Assembly: GCA_046726235.1 (NCBI GenBank)
Contig: JBKPAD010000013.1
Coordinates: 58,182-122,181, forward strand
Length of the DNA stretch: 64,000 nucleotides
Direction: 5' to 3'
From: Nitricoxidireducens sp046726235
GTDB lineage: Bacteria; Pseudomonadota; Gammaproteobacteria; Burkholderiales; Rhodocyclaceae
A program made the translations under genes and the position numbers. Under the pieces are notes generated by a model, which saw nothing but the letters and a program-made list of their open reading frames with translations, was not told the DNA's origin and ran no database searches. Below are positions 15,764 to 25,369 of the stretch, in pieces. The stretch's first letter is position 1. Each line of letters begins with the position of its first letter.

Positions 15764-17350
15764 TCAGCGTCCGCCTGCCAGCAGCAGCGAGATGTCGTCA
15801 TGAAACTGCCCGACGCCGGTATGGGCATCGAGCGCCGCGCGCAGGGCCTGGATGCGGTCGGCCGGCGGCGCCTTCTTCATGACTTCGGCCACCCGCTCGA
15901 CGCCGAACGGATCGCCATCGGGATCGGCGGCCTCGATGAGGCCGTCGGAAAACAGCGCGAACTGGTCGCCCGGCGCCATCTGGACCGTCGTCAGGCGCGC
16001 CATGTCCTCGTCGAAGTCGACGATGCCGAGCGGCAGGTGCTGCGCCGGGAGGCGCTGCTTGAGTTCGCCCGAGGCATCGACGAGCAGCACGTCGGGCATG
16101 CCGCCCTGCCAGAGCTCCGCGGTGCGCGACGCCTCGTCGATGCACAGCAGGCTGGCGGCGACGAAGCGCCCCGAAGGCATGGTCGCGCGCAGCTGGCGGT
16201 TGAGTTCCATGACGAGGTAGCCGAGCGGGTAACCGAGTTCGACGTGGCCGTAGAACACCGTCAGTACCGGCAGCACGCTGATCGCCGCGGCGAGGCCGTG
16301 CCCGGTGGCGTCGCCGAGCATGACGTAAAGCCGCTCGCCTTCCGGTGCGCGCGCGGCGGCGATGACGTCGCCGCTGAAGTTGGCCGCCGGCATGATCCAG
16401 TGGCGGATCGCCGGGTCGGCCAGCCCCGGACGCGACATCTGGCGCTCGACGATCTTCTGCGCCAGCGCGTTCTCCTCTTCCTGCGCGTCGTGATAGCGCT
16501 GCAGGCGTTCGGCGTTGCGCCGCAATTGCTCTTCGGCCGCTCGTTCCTGCGTGATGTCGCGCAGGATGCCGACGAACAGGCGGCGCCCCTCGAAGCTCAG
16601 GTCTGAGATGCCGACCTCGAGGGGAAAGCTCTGGCCGTTCTTGCGCAGGCCCTCGACGGCGCGGCGCGACCTGCCCATCAGGCCGGAGCCCTGGCCGGCC
16701 AGGTAGTTGCGCATGTAGTTGCCATGGGCGCCGCGATAGGGATCGGGCATCAGCGCGCTGACGTCGCGGCCAACGATCTCGTCCGCCTCGTAGCCGAAGA
16801 TGCGCACGGCGGCGGCGTTGATCGACTGGATCACCCCGGCTTCGTCGATGGTGATGATGGCGTCGATCACGTTGTCCGCGATCGCCTGCGTACGGCGGCG
16901 GTTCTCGTCGAGCGCGCGCTGGGTGCGGATCGAGCGCGTCAGCGAGCGCAGCTTGGCGTCGAGAACGACGAAGCTCACCGGCTTGTGCAGGTAGTCGTCG
17001 CCGCCGGCATCGAGGCCGGTGACGAGGTTCTCTTCCTTGTCGAGCGCCGAGAGGAACACCACCGGGACCCAGCGGTCGCCGCAGAGCTGCTTGATGCGCC
17101 GCGTCGCCTCGAAACCGTCCATCACCGGCATCATGACGTCCATCAGCACGAGGTCGGGCGCGCCGCTTTTGAAGCGTTCGACGGCCTCGGCGCCGTCGGC
17201 GGCGACGTCGACGCGCAGCCCGAGCTTGCGCAGGAAGACCTGGAGGATCTGCCGGTTGGTCGCCGTGTCGTCGACCACCAGCACCTTGAGAGGTTCGGGC
17301 GGCGCCCCGGAAGCGACGCGCGGCGAAGAAGTTTCCGGAGCGGCTGACAT
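15764..17350 (-). CDS. REC-PAS-SpoIIE (PP2C-type) serine phosphatase
   Basis: This 528-residue protein has a REC domain (~20-140, D71 in LMDVMMPVMDG), a PAS domain (~155-275) and a PPM/SpoIIE phosphatase domain (~315-528). The phosphatase metal motifs are intact: NFSGDVIAA, LGDATGHGLAAA, LFSDGLIEA and FHDDISLL. Such proteins usually dephosphorylate a STAS-domain anti-anti-sigma factor, releasing a partner-switching block. The ATG at 17350 opens 8 bases after the stop of the REC-HATPase gene. The REC domain is probably phosphorylated by the CHASE-PAS histidine kinase two genes upstream. Confidence 0.92.
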   Translation of the reverse strand: MSAAPETSSPRVASGAPPEPLKVLVVDDTATNRQILQVFLRKLGLRVDVAADGAEAVERFKSGAPDLVLMDVMMPVMDGFEATRRIKQLCGDRWVPVVFLSALDKEENLVTGLDAGGDDYLHKPVSFVVLDAKLRSLTRSIRTQRALDENRRRTQAIADNVIDAIITIDEAGVIQSINAAAVRIFGYEADEIVGRDVSALMPDPYRGAHGNYMRNYLAGQGSGLMGRSRRAVEGLRKNGQSFPLEVGISDLSFEGRRLFVGILRDITQERAAEEQLRRNAERLQRYHDAQEEENALAQKIVERQMSRPGLADPAIRHWIMPAANFSGDVIAAARAPEGERLYVMLGDATGHGLAAAISVLPVLTVFYGHVELGYPLGYLVMELNRQLRATMPSGRFVAASLLCIDEASRTAELWQGGMPDVLLVDASGELKQRLPAQHLPLGIVDFDEDMARLTTVQMAPGDQFALFSDGLIEAADPDGDPFGVERVAEVMKKAPPADRIQALRAALDAHTGVGQFHDDISLLLAGGR

Positions 17351-17358
17351 GGCCGCGA

Positions 17359-18249
17359 TTATAGCTTTAGGCCTGCCACGACCTCGTTGCCCGCGCCGCG
17401 GTATTCCAGTCGCGAGAATGCCATCGCGCGCGCCATGGCGATGCCGCGGCCGTTCGGGTCGAAGGCGCGCTCGGGCTCGAAGTCGAGATAGCGGCGCCAG
17501 TCGAAGCCCTCGCCCTCGTCGCGGATGACGAAGCAGATTTCCTCGGCCGTGCGCCGCACGCTGACATGGGCGCGCCGGTCGCGGTATTCGGGCTGCCCGA
17601 GGCGGCGCTGGATCTCGCTCTCCCAGGCGTCTTCGCGCTTCAGCGCCACCTTCTCGGCGTAGGTGATGCCGAGGTTGCCGTGCTCGACGGCGTTCACCAT
17701 CAGTTCCGACAACCCGAGGGCCGCGGTCTCGGGCGACGGGCACAGCGAGGCCAGCAAGCCCGCCAGCCGCATCGCCTCGTCGAGGGAGCGGAAGCGGAAC
17801 TCGGCCGACTCCAGCAGGCGCAGGCCTTCCGCCTGCTGGTCCGAGCGCGCCATCGCGGCAGCATGGTCCTCGACGTCGGCGAGCGCGCCGCGCACGATCG
17901 CGAGCAAGGCCGCCGGCTCGTAGGGCTTCGTCAGGTAGTAGTAGGCGCCGGCCTCGATGCCCTCGCGCACCTGGTCCGGCGACGAAGCGGCCGTCTGCAT
18001 GACGACCGGAATGCGGCGGAAGCGCGCATCCGCCTTCATGCGCCGCAGCAGCTCGATGCCGTTCATGCCGGGCATCATGCGGTCGAGGATCACCAGGTCG
18101 TAGGCGGTTTTCGCCTCCTGCAGCTTCTGCCAGGCGCGCTCCGCATTGGGCGTCAGGTCGAGATCGATGCGCGGATCGTCGAGATACTCGCGCATGATTT
18201 CCAGGTTCAGCGGTTCGTCATCGACCGCCAGGACGTGCCAACGACTCAT
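17359..18249 (-). CDS. REC domain fused to RsbW-like anti-sigma kinase domain
   Basis: This 296-residue protein has a REC domain (~4-122) with D56 in VILDRMMPG and K108 in LTKPY. After a linker comes a HATPase_c_2 domain of the RsbW/SpoIIAB anti-sigma kinase type (~165-296), with N box SELMVNAVEHGN, G1 box RDEGEGFDW and G2 box NGRGIAMARA. It lacks a His phosphoacceptor helix, so it is not a histidine kinase; it should phosphorylate a STAS protein or bind a sigma factor or target. It overlaps the upstream kinase gene by four bases and precedes a SpoIIE phosphatase, giving opposing kinase and phosphatase activities in one operon. Confidence 0.88.
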   Translation of the reverse strand: MSRWHVLAVDDEPLNLEIMREYLDDPRIDLDLTPNAERAWQKLQEAKTAYDLVILDRMMPGMNGIELLRRMKADARFRRIPVVMQTAASSPDQVREGIEAGAYYYLTKPYEPAALLAIVRGALADVEDHAAAMARSDQQAEGLRLLESAEFRFRSLDEAMRLAGLLASLCPSPETAALGLSELMVNAVEHGNLGITYAEKVALKREDAWESEIQRRLGQPEYRDRRAHVSVRRTAEEICFVIRDEGEGFDWRRYLDFEPERAFDPNGRGIAMARAMAFSRLEYRGAGNEVVAGLKL

Positions 18250-20852
18250 TCCCGGTTTCCCCTCGGCAAGACCGTATCGAAGGCGGCACCGCCCTCGGGG
18301 CGGTTGCGCGCCCGGATTGTACCGCGGTGGGCTTCGACAATCTCCCGGCATATCGCGAGGCCGAGGCCGGTGCCGCCGGCGCCGGTGCGCGTCGCGCTGC
18401 TCTGGTAGAACTTCTCGAAGATCGCCTCGCGCTCGTCGTCCGGGATGCCGGGACCCTCGTCGGCGATCGTCATGCGCAGCGCGGGAAGCATGCCGACGTC
18501 GGCGGCGCGCCGGCCCGCCGGCAGTTCGTCGGCCACGAACTCCACGTCGACGCGGCTGCCTTCCGGGGCGAACTTGATGGCGTTCGAGAGCAGGTTGCGC
18601 ACCACCTGGGCAAGGCGGCGGGCATCGCCATGAATCACCGTATCGCCGTCGGCGCCGGAACCCTCCACGCGCACGCGCCGCGCTTCGACCATCGCATCCA
18701 TGTCGTGCACGACTTCGGCGACGACGGCGGCGAGGTCCATGGTCGTCGCGTCGAGCGGCATCTTGCCGGCCTCGAGCTTGGAAAGGTCGAGCAGCGAGTT
18801 GACCATCTCCAGCAGCCGGTCGCCGCTCTGCAGGATGCGGTCGAAATACTCGGCGAGCTTCTCCGGCGCTGCCGTCGCCAGCCGGTCGCGGCCGATGCGC
18901 GCGAACGAAAGGATGGCGTGCATCGGCGTGCGCAACTCGTGCGACATGTTGGCGAGGAACTCCGACTTGCTACGGCTCGCCTGCTCGGCCGCATCCTTGG
19001 CGCGCACCAGATCGGCCGTCTGCGCCTCGACCAGCGCGCTGAGATTATCGCGGTGCCGGCGCAGCTCCTCCTCGAGGCGCTTGCGCATCGTGACGTCGCG
19101 GCTGGTGCCGCGGTAGCCGACGAAGCGGCCGTTGTCGTCGAACACCGGCTTGCCGTTGACGCTGTACCACCAGGTCTCGCCCTTGTCGCTGACGACGCAG
19201 TACTCGAACTCGCGGAACGACTGGTGCGCCTCGACGAGGGCGCGGTGCGCCGCCATCTTCTCGGGGTCGCAACCCGTCGCCAGTTCCCAGCGCGTCTTGC
19301 CGATCGCCTCGCCCGGCGAGACGGACGTCCGCGCACCGGCACTCTCGGAGATCGCGGTGAAGCGATAGTTCGCGTCCTGCTCCCAGAACCAGTCCGAGGC
19401 CAGCCGCGTCAGGTCGCGGAAGCGGTCGAGGGCCGCATGCAGCTCGGTGACGTCGGCGATCGAGCCGATCAGCCGCACGGCGCGGCCGGCGTCGTTGCGC
19501 AGGGCGCGCCCGTGCGTATGCGCCCAGACGTAGCGCCCGTCGGCCGCGCGCATGCGCAACTCGCAGACATACGGGGCGTGGTGCTTGATGTGGGCCATCA
19601 GCGTTTCGCGCTGCCGGAAGCGGTCGGCCGGATGGACGAGGCTGGCCGGATCGAGCCCGAGGCGCTCGAAACTGCCCGGCGCATAGCCGAGCAACGCCTC
19701 GAAGCGCGGCGATACGCGCGTCTTTCCGGTGCGCAGGTCGTGCTCCCAGAGCCCATCGGTGGTCGTCTCGGTGGCCAGCGAATAGCGCTCCTCGCTCTCG
19801 GACAGCTCGGCCGCGATCTCGCGCGCGCGCCGTTCGATGGCGACCAGCGCGTGGGTCCGGTGCCATATCAGCAGCGTCGCCAGCAGGGTGACGACGAGGC
19901 CCGCCAGGACGATCAGCGGCAGGCGACCGCTGCCCTGCGCCGCGATCTGCTCCGGCTGGAAACGGAAGCCCAGTTCGAGCACCTGGCCGCCGAAGGCGAT
20001 CGTGTCCGCGAGGCCTTCGGCGGCGGCGCGGCTCTCGCTGCCAAACAGGAGGCGACCTCCGTCGCCGCGCACGCCGAGGGTCAGGTCCATGCCCTCGTAT
20101 TCGCGCGCCAGCACCCCCTGCACCAGGTCGACGATGCGGAACGAGACGACGACGTAGCCGGCATGCCGGCGCTGGCGCTCGTCCACGCCGGCCGGGACCT
20201 GGCCGCCGCCATAGAGCGCGGCGACCATGAGGAAGCCGAGGCGCGACTTCTGGTCGGCATCGAGCGCCAGCGTCACCGGCGGGGTCAGGGTGACGGACGC
20301 TTCGTCGCGCGCGCGCTCCATCGCGGTACGCCGCGCCGGGTCGGCGAAGTCGTCCAGGCCCAGCAGGCGCTCGTTGCGCCAGGTGCGCGGCTCGATCAGC
20401 ACGGCGGGGAAGTAGGTCTCGCGCGCGCCGGGCGGGCGCAGATCGAGGCTCACGCCGTTCTCGCGCGCCGCCCAGCTCGCCATGCGCGGCAGCTCCGCGG
20501 CGGCGACGCGCGGCTGCCAGGCGACGGCGAGAATCGCCGGGTAATTGCGCGCCAGGTCCAGGCTGGCGGCGAACTGGCGCCAGGTGTCGCGGGTCGGTAG
20601 CGGCTGTGCCGCTTGCACTGCGCGCGCCGCCGCCAGGATGCGTTCGTAGCGCATCAGTTCGGCGCGCAGCGAGGAAGTGAAGTTGGCGGCGCGGTACTCC
20701 AGCTCGCGCTGGATTCGCCGCGCTTCGTTCTGGCGCTCCCAGTGCCACGCCGCCGCGGTCACCGTCAGGCCGATGGCCAGCACGACGACGGTCCACAGCC
20801 ACGGCGCGCCCCGGGGCGCGTCGGCGTCTTGCGGCGGGTGGCTGGCGAACAT
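18246..20852 (-). CDS. CHASE-PAS-PAS hybrid-free sensor histidine kinase
   Basis: This 868-residue inner-membrane kinase has TM1 at ~18-36, a periplasmic CHASE domain (~60-240, including FPAVLIEPRTWRNERLLGLD) and TM2 at ~303-325. Two PAS/PAC units follow (~350-620), then a coiled coil, a HisKA domain with MSHELRTPMH and a HATPase domain with the N box LLSNAIKFAPEG, the G box ADEGPGIP and GTGLGLAICREIV. CHASE domains sense small extracellular ligands; the ligand is unknown. No receiver is attached. The stop overlaps the REC-HATPase start by four bases, and two REC proteins follow directly, so one kinase may feed two receivers. Confidence 0.93.
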   Translation of the reverse strand: MFASHPPQDADAPRGAPWLWTVVVLAIGLTVTAAAWHWERQNEARRIQRELEYRAANFTSSLRAELMRYERILAAARAVQAAQPLPTRDTWRQFAASLDLARNYPAILAVAWQPRVAAAELPRMASWAARENGVSLDLRPPGARETYFPAVLIEPRTWRNERLLGLDDFADPARRTAMERARDEASVTLTPPVTLALDADQKSRLGFLMVAALYGGGQVPAGVDERQRRHAGYVVVSFRIVDLVQGVLAREYEGMDLTLGVRGDGGRLLFGSESRAAAEGLADTIAFGGQVLELGFRFQPEQIAAQGSGRLPLIVLAGLVVTLLATLLIWHRTHALVAIERRAREIAAELSESEERYSLATETTTDGLWEHDLRTGKTRVSPRFEALLGYAPGSFERLGLDPASLVHPADRFRQRETLMAHIKHHAPYVCELRMRAADGRYVWAHTHGRALRNDAGRAVRLIGSIADVTELHAALDRFRDLTRLASDWFWEQDANYRFTAISESAGARTSVSPGEAIGKTRWELATGCDPEKMAAHRALVEAHQSFREFEYCVVSDKGETWWYSVNGKPVFDDNGRFVGYRGTSRDVTMRKRLEEELRRHRDNLSALVEAQTADLVRAKDAAEQASRSKSEFLANMSHELRTPMHAILSFARIGRDRLATAAPEKLAEYFDRILQSGDRLLEMVNSLLDLSKLEAGKMPLDATTMDLAAVVAEVVHDMDAMVEARRVRVEGSGADGDTVIHGDARRLAQVVRNLLSNAIKFAPEGSRVDVEFVADELPAGRRAADVGMLPALRMTIADEGPGIPDDEREAIFEKFYQSSATRTGAGGTGLGLAICREIVEAHRGTIRARNRPEGGAAFDTVLPRGNRE

Positions 20853-20921
20853 GAACGATCCTGGCCGTGGAGACCCGGATTATGCCCGCTAAGCGCCGGC
20901 GTCAGCGCGCCGGCATCGGCT

Positions 20922-21146
20922 TCAGGCGCAGGTCTTGCCGGTCTCGGGCACGCCGAGCTTCTTCAGGATCGTGTCGAGCGGACAGAAGGTGGTGAAGCCG
21001 CTCTGGAACAGGTTGGCGCCGACGAACAGCGTGAACCACAGCCAGCTCAGCTGCGAGAGGTCGGCCTGTCCGTTGGCATGGGCGAGGCCCAGCGACAGCA
21101 TGATGAAAAAGCCGGCGACGATGCGGACGATGCGATTGACGGTCAT
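20922..21146 (-). CDS. DUF2892 inner-membrane protein
   Basis: This 74-residue protein has two membrane helices (~5-25 and ~33-52), with the DUF2892 signature VGANLFQSGFTTFCPLD near the second helix and a C-terminal Cys. The family includes the membrane part of the E. coli rhodanese YgaP and small proteins often encoded with RND pumps or sulfide and persulfide stress genes. It is the last gene of the RND operon and overlaps the permease gene by four bases (ATGA). The function here is unknown; membrane location is secure from the sequence. Confidence 0.88.
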   Translation of the reverse strand: MTVNRIVRIVAGFFIMLSLGLAHANGQADLSQLSWLWFTLFVGANLFQSGFTTFCPLDTILKKLGVPETGKTCA

Positions 21147-24100
21147 TGCTTGTTCTCCGAAGGGGATGTGCGGATGCGGCCCTGCATGGCCGCGAAATAG
21201 AGCACCGGAATGACGACGAGCGTCAGCACGGTGGAAACCAGGATCCCGAAGATCAGCGCCAGCGCGAGGCCCGAAAAGATCGGGTCATCGAGGATGAACA
21301 GCGCGCCGAGCATGGCGGCGAGCCCGGTCAGCGCGATCGGCTTCGCGCGGATGGCCGCGGCCTGAACGACGGCCTCGGCGAACTCCATGCCGCCGGCGAC
21401 CTGCTCGTTGATGAAGTCGACCAGAAGGATCGAGTTGCGCACGATGATGCCGGCGAGCGCGATCATGCCGATCATCGACGTGGCGGTGAACTGGGCGCCG
21501 AACAGCGCGTGGCCGGGCATGACGCCGATGATGGTGAGCGGGATCGGCGCCATGATGATCAGCGGCACCAGGTAGCTCTTGAACTGCGCGACCACCAGCA
21601 GGTAGATGAGGACGAGGCCGACGGCATAGGCGGCGCCCATGTCGCGGAAGGTCTCGTAGGTGACCTGCCATTCGCCGTCCCACTTCACGGCGTAGCCCGC
21701 ATAGGGATCGCTCGGCTGCTTGATGAAGTACTCGCCGAGCGTGCCGCCCTGCACCAGCTCCTTGCCCGCCAGCTTCGAGCGGATGTCGAACATGCCGTAG
21801 AGCGGCGAGTCGAGCTTGCCGCCCATGTCGCCGACGACGTACACGACCGGCAGCAGGTCCTTGTGATAGATGACCTTCTCGCGCAGTGTTCGCCTGGTCT
21901 CGACGACTTCCGACACCGGCACCAGGTTGCCGTCGCGACCGCGCAGCTTGAGCTTGAGCAACTGGTCGATCGAGTTCTGGCGCTCGGCCGGCAGCGTGAT
22001 GCGCACGGGAACCTCGTACTTCGAGTCGCCGTCGTGCACCGGCGTCACGTCCTCGCCCGAGAGGCCGAGGCGCACGGTGTCGACGATGTCCTTCTGCGCC
22101 ACGCCGAGCAGCGCCGCCTTGGCCTGGGAGACGCGCAGCACCAGCTTGCCGGCGTCGGCGTCGCCCGTGTCGTCCACGCCGAGGATGTCGGCCGTGCCCT
22201 CGAACGCGGCGCGCACCTGCTTGGCGACGGCGATCTGGCCGGCGTAGTCGGGACCGTAAACCTCGGCGACGATCGGCGACAGCACCGGCGGGCCGGGCGG
22301 GACTTCGACGACCTTGGCGTTGCCGCCCGCGCGGCGCGCAATGTCCATCACGCGGTCGCGCACGCCGACGGCGATCTCGTGGCTCTGGCGGTCGCGGTGC
22401 TTCTTGTCGACGAGGTTCACCTGGATGTCGCCCATCTCGGGATTCGCGCGCAGGTAGTATTGGCGCACCAAGCCGTTGAAGTTGATCGGCGCCGCGGTGC
22501 CGGCGTAGGCCTGGTAGTCGCGCACCTCATCAACCGTCGCGAGTTCCGCCGAAATCTCGCGCAGCACGCGCGCCGTCTCTTCGAGCGGCGTGCCGACCGG
22601 CATGTCGAGCACGACCTGGAACTCGCTCTTGTTGTCGAAAGGCAGCATCTTGAGCACGACGAGCTTGACGACGCCGAGGCCCACCGAGACGGCGATCGCG
22701 GCGACGATGCCGATCCACAGCTTGCGGCGCGAAGCCTTGCCGGTGCGCGCATCGAGGAAGGGCGAGATGACGCGGCGCGCGAGCGCGTCGAGGCGCTGCG
22801 CCGTGCGATCCTCGGCGGCATGGCCGCCGGTGTGCGCCGGCTTCATCAGCTTCAGCGCCAGCCAGGGCGTGACGACGAATGCGATCGCCAGCGAGATGAA
22901 CATGCCCATCGAGGCGTTGATCGGGATCGGGCTCATGTACGGCCCCATCAGCCCCGAGACGAAGGCCATCGGCAACAGCGCGGCGATGACGGTGAAGGTG
23001 GCGAGAATCGTCGGCCCGCCGACTTCGTCGACGGCGGCCGGAATGATCTGCCACAGCGGCTTGTCGGGCTCGAGCTGGCTCCAACGGTGGATGTTCTCGA
23101 CCACGACGATGGCGTCATCCACCAGGATGCCGATGGAGAAGATCAGCGCGAACAGCGAAACGCGGTTGAGCGTGAAGCCCCACGCCCAGGAAGCGAACAG
23201 CGTCGCCGCCAGCGTCAGCGTCACCGCCGCGCCGACGATCGCGGCTTCCCGCTTGCCGAGCGCGAACAGCACCAGCAGCACGACGAAGGCCGTCGCGAAC
23301 ACCAGCTTGCCGATCAGCTTCTGCGCCTTCTCGGTCGCCGTCTCGCCGTAGTTGCGCGTGACGGTGAATTCGACGCCTTCCGGGATCACCGTGCCGCGCA
23401 TGCTTTCGGCGCGCGCGATGACGTCGGCGGCGACGTCGGCCGCGTTGACGCCCGGCTTCTTCGACACCGACAACGTCACCGCCGGATGCTCGTCGCCGGC
23501 GCGTTCCGGCGTGGCCTTGCCGTAGCCGTGCCAGACATAGCGGCTCGGCTGGTCGGGGCCGTCGATGATCTGCGCGACGTCGGACATGAATACCGGCTTG
23601 CGCTCATGCACGCCCACGACGAGGCGTTTCACGTCGGCCGCCGACTCGATGTAGGTGCCGGTCTGCACCAGCACTTCGCGGTTGTCGGCGACCAGGCTGC
23701 CGGCCGGCTGCGAGGCGTTCGACACCTGCAGCGCGCTCTTAAGGTCCTGCGCCGTGACGCCGTAGGCGTTCATGCGGTCGGCGTCCATGACGACGCGGAT
23801 CACGTGGCCGGGGCCGCCGATGGTGGTCACGTCGCGCGTGCCCTTGATGCGCTTGAGCTCGATCTCGGCGGCGCGCGCCACCTGCTGCATCTCGTAGGCC
23901 GACTTGTCGGGGTCCTCGCTCCAGAAGGTCAGCGTGACGATCGGCACGTCGTCGATGCCCTTGGGCTTGACGATCGGCTCGCCGACGCCGAGGTTCGGGG
24001 AGAGCCAGTCCTTCTGCGCATTGATGGTGTCGTAGAGGCGCACCAGCGCCTGGATCGGGTCTTCGCCGACCTCGTACTGCACGGTAATGACGGCCATGCC

Positions 24101-24367
24101 GGGCCGCGACACCGAATACACGTGCTCGATGCCGGCGATGCGCGACAGCACCTGCTCGGCCGGGCGGGCGACAAGGTTCTCGACGTCGCGCGCCGAGGCG
24201 CCGGGGAAGGGAACGAAGACGTTCGCCATCGTCACGTTGATCTGCGGCTCTTCCTCGCGCGGCGTGATCAGCGTGGCGAAGACGCCGAGCAGCAGCGCGA
24301 TCAGCGCGATCAGCGGCGTCAGCGAATTGCGCAGGAAATACTCGGCGATGCGGCCGGAAATGCCCAT
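21143..24367 (-). CDS. RND efflux pump permease (AcrB-like)
   Basis: This 1074-residue inner-membrane transporter of the RND superfamily is a full-length permease with 12 predicted TM helices and two large periplasmic loops, after TM1 (LTPLIALIALLLGVFATLI) and after TM7. TM4 has the region RVSLFALIFSIGILVDDAIVVVENIHRW, carrying the two proton-relay aspartates. The cytoplasmic start (MGISGRIAEYFLRNSLTPLI) resembles the AcrB/CusA-like group found in beta and gamma proteobacteria with a DUF2892 partner. Substrate is not assignable. No outer-membrane channel is encoded here, so a TolC-like protein must come from elsewhere. Confidence 0.93.
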   Translation of the reverse strand: MGISGRIAEYFLRNSLTPLIALIALLLGVFATLITPREEEPQINVTMANVFVPFPGASARDVENLVARPAEQVLSRIAGIEHVYSVSRPGMAVITVQYEVGEDPIQALVRLYDTINAQKDWLSPNLGVGEPIVKPKGIDDVPIVTLTFWSEDPDKSAYEMQQVARAAEIELKRIKGTRDVTTIGGPGHVIRVVMDADRMNAYGVTAQDLKSALQVSNASQPAGSLVADNREVLVQTGTYIESAADVKRLVVGVHERKPVFMSDVAQIIDGPDQPSRYVWHGYGKATPERAGDEHPAVTLSVSKKPGVNAADVAADVIARAESMRGTVIPEGVEFTVTRNYGETATEKAQKLIGKLVFATAFVVLLVLFALGKREAAIVGAAVTLTLAATLFASWAWGFTLNRVSLFALIFSIGILVDDAIVVVENIHRWSQLEPDKPLWQIIPAAVDEVGGPTILATFTVIAALLPMAFVSGLMGPYMSPIPINASMGMFISLAIAFVVTPWLALKLMKPAHTGGHAAEDRTAQRLDALARRVISPFLDARTGKASRRKLWIGIVAAIAVSVGLGVVKLVVLKMLPFDNKSEFQVVLDMPVGTPLEETARVLREISAELATVDEVRDYQAYAGTAAPINFNGLVRQYYLRANPEMGDIQVNLVDKKHRDRQSHEIAVGVRDRVMDIARRAGGNAKVVEVPPGPPVLSPIVAEVYGPDYAGQIAVAKQVRAAFEGTADILGVDDTGDADAGKLVLRVSQAKAALLGVAQKDIVDTVRLGLSGEDVTPVHDGDSKYEVPVRITLPAERQNSIDQLLKLKLRGRDGNLVPVSEVVETRRTLREKVIYHKDLLPVVYVVGDMGGKLDSPLYGMFDIRSKLAGKELVQGGTLGEYFIKQPSDPYAGYAVKWDGEWQVTYETFRDMGAAYAVGLVLIYLLVVAQFKSYLVPLIIMAPIPLTIIGVMPGHALFGAQFTATSMIGMIALAGIIVRNSILLVDFINEQVAGGMEFAEAVVQAAAIRAKPIALTGLAAMLGALFILDDPIFSGLALALIFGILVSTVLTLVVIPVLYFAAMQGRIRTSPSENKQ

Positions 24368-24379
24368 GGCGTTCCTGCC

Positions 24380-25369
24380 TTACTTCGCGGGAGTGCGGAC
24401 GGCGATGCCGGCCTTGAGCGGCTCGAGGCTCACCCGGTCGCCGGCCGCGAGGCCCGCCAGGACCTCGATCTCGCCGCCCGCCACCGGCTCGCCGAGGCGC
24501 ACCTGGCGCAGACGCGGCTGGCCCTTGGCGTCGACGACATACACGGCGCTGACCTCGCCGCGGCGCACCACCGCCTGCGGCGGCACCGTCATGCGCGTCG
24601 CCTTGCCGGTGACGAAATGCACCCGCGCCGCCATGCCGGGCACGACGCCCTCCGCGTCGGCGGGCAGGTAGACGCGCGCCGTCACGGTGTGGCTGCGCGC
24701 ATCGAGCGTCGGCAGCACTTCGACGCGCGCGGCGTCGATCCAGCGGCCGGTCTCGGGAAACTCGACCTTGGCGCGGCCGGCGGCGCGCAGCTCGGCGAGC
24801 TTGTACTGCGGCACGCTGGCGATCGCGCGCAGCCCCTTGGGGTCGAAGACGGTGACCAGCGGCTTGCCGAGTGCGGCCATCTCGCCGAGTTCGACGTGGC
24901 GCTGGGCGACGAGGCCGGCGATCGGCGCGGCGACGGTGGCGTGGGACAGCCCGGCGCCGGCCTGCCCGGCGGCGGCGCGCGCCGCCTTGAGGTCGGCCTC
25001 GGCCTTGTCGAGCGCGGCGGCGCTGATGAATTTCTGGCGATGCAGGTCCTGCGTGCGCTTGAAGTTGGCTTCGGCCTGGACCAGCTGGGCGCGGGCGCCG
25101 GCGGCACCTTCGGCCGCTTCGCGGGCGTCGATGCGCATCAGGGTCTCGCCGGCGCGCACACGCTGGCCCGCCTCGGCGCGCACGTCGACGACGCGGCCGG
25201 CGACCTGCGCTGCAACGGTGGCCTGCTTGACGGCCTCGACGACCGCCTCGGCGGGGTAGGTCGTCTCGACCTCGCGCGGCTGGAGCGTGAGCAGCTGGGA
25301 CGACTGGGCCAGCGCGAGGCTGGCCCAGAGGAATGCGGGAATGGCATAGAGGCGCTTTTTCATGTTCAT
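24380..25369 (-). CDS. RND periplasmic adaptor (membrane fusion protein)
   Basis: This periplasmic adaptor (329 residues) links an RND permease to an outer-membrane channel. It has a cleavable signal peptide (MKKRLYAIPAFLWASLALA) and a lipoyl half-motif near AAQVAGRVVDVRAEAGQRV. A short helical hairpin (~85-130), the second lipoyl half near TVAAPIAGLVAQRHVELGE and beta-barrel and membrane-proximal domains follow. Two starts exist: ATG 25369 and ATG 25363. The predicted transcription start falls at about 25362-25364, so 25363 may be the real, nearly leaderless start. The permease gene starts 12 bases after its stop. Confidence 0.9.
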   Translation of the reverse strand: MNMKKRLYAIPAFLWASLALAQSSQLLTLQPREVETTYPAEAVVEAVKQATVAAQVAGRVVDVRAEAGQRVRAGETLMRIDAREAAEGAAGARAQLVQAEANFKRTQDLHRQKFISAAALDKAEADLKAARAAAGQAGAGLSHATVAAPIAGLVAQRHVELGEMAALGKPLVTVFDPKGLRAIASVPQYKLAELRAAGRAKVEFPETGRWIDAARVEVLPTLDARSHTVTARVYLPADAEGVVPGMAARVHFVTGKATRMTVPPQAVVRRGEVSAVYVVDAKGQPRLRQVRLGEPVAGGEIEVLAGLAAGDRVSLEPLKAGIAVRTPAK

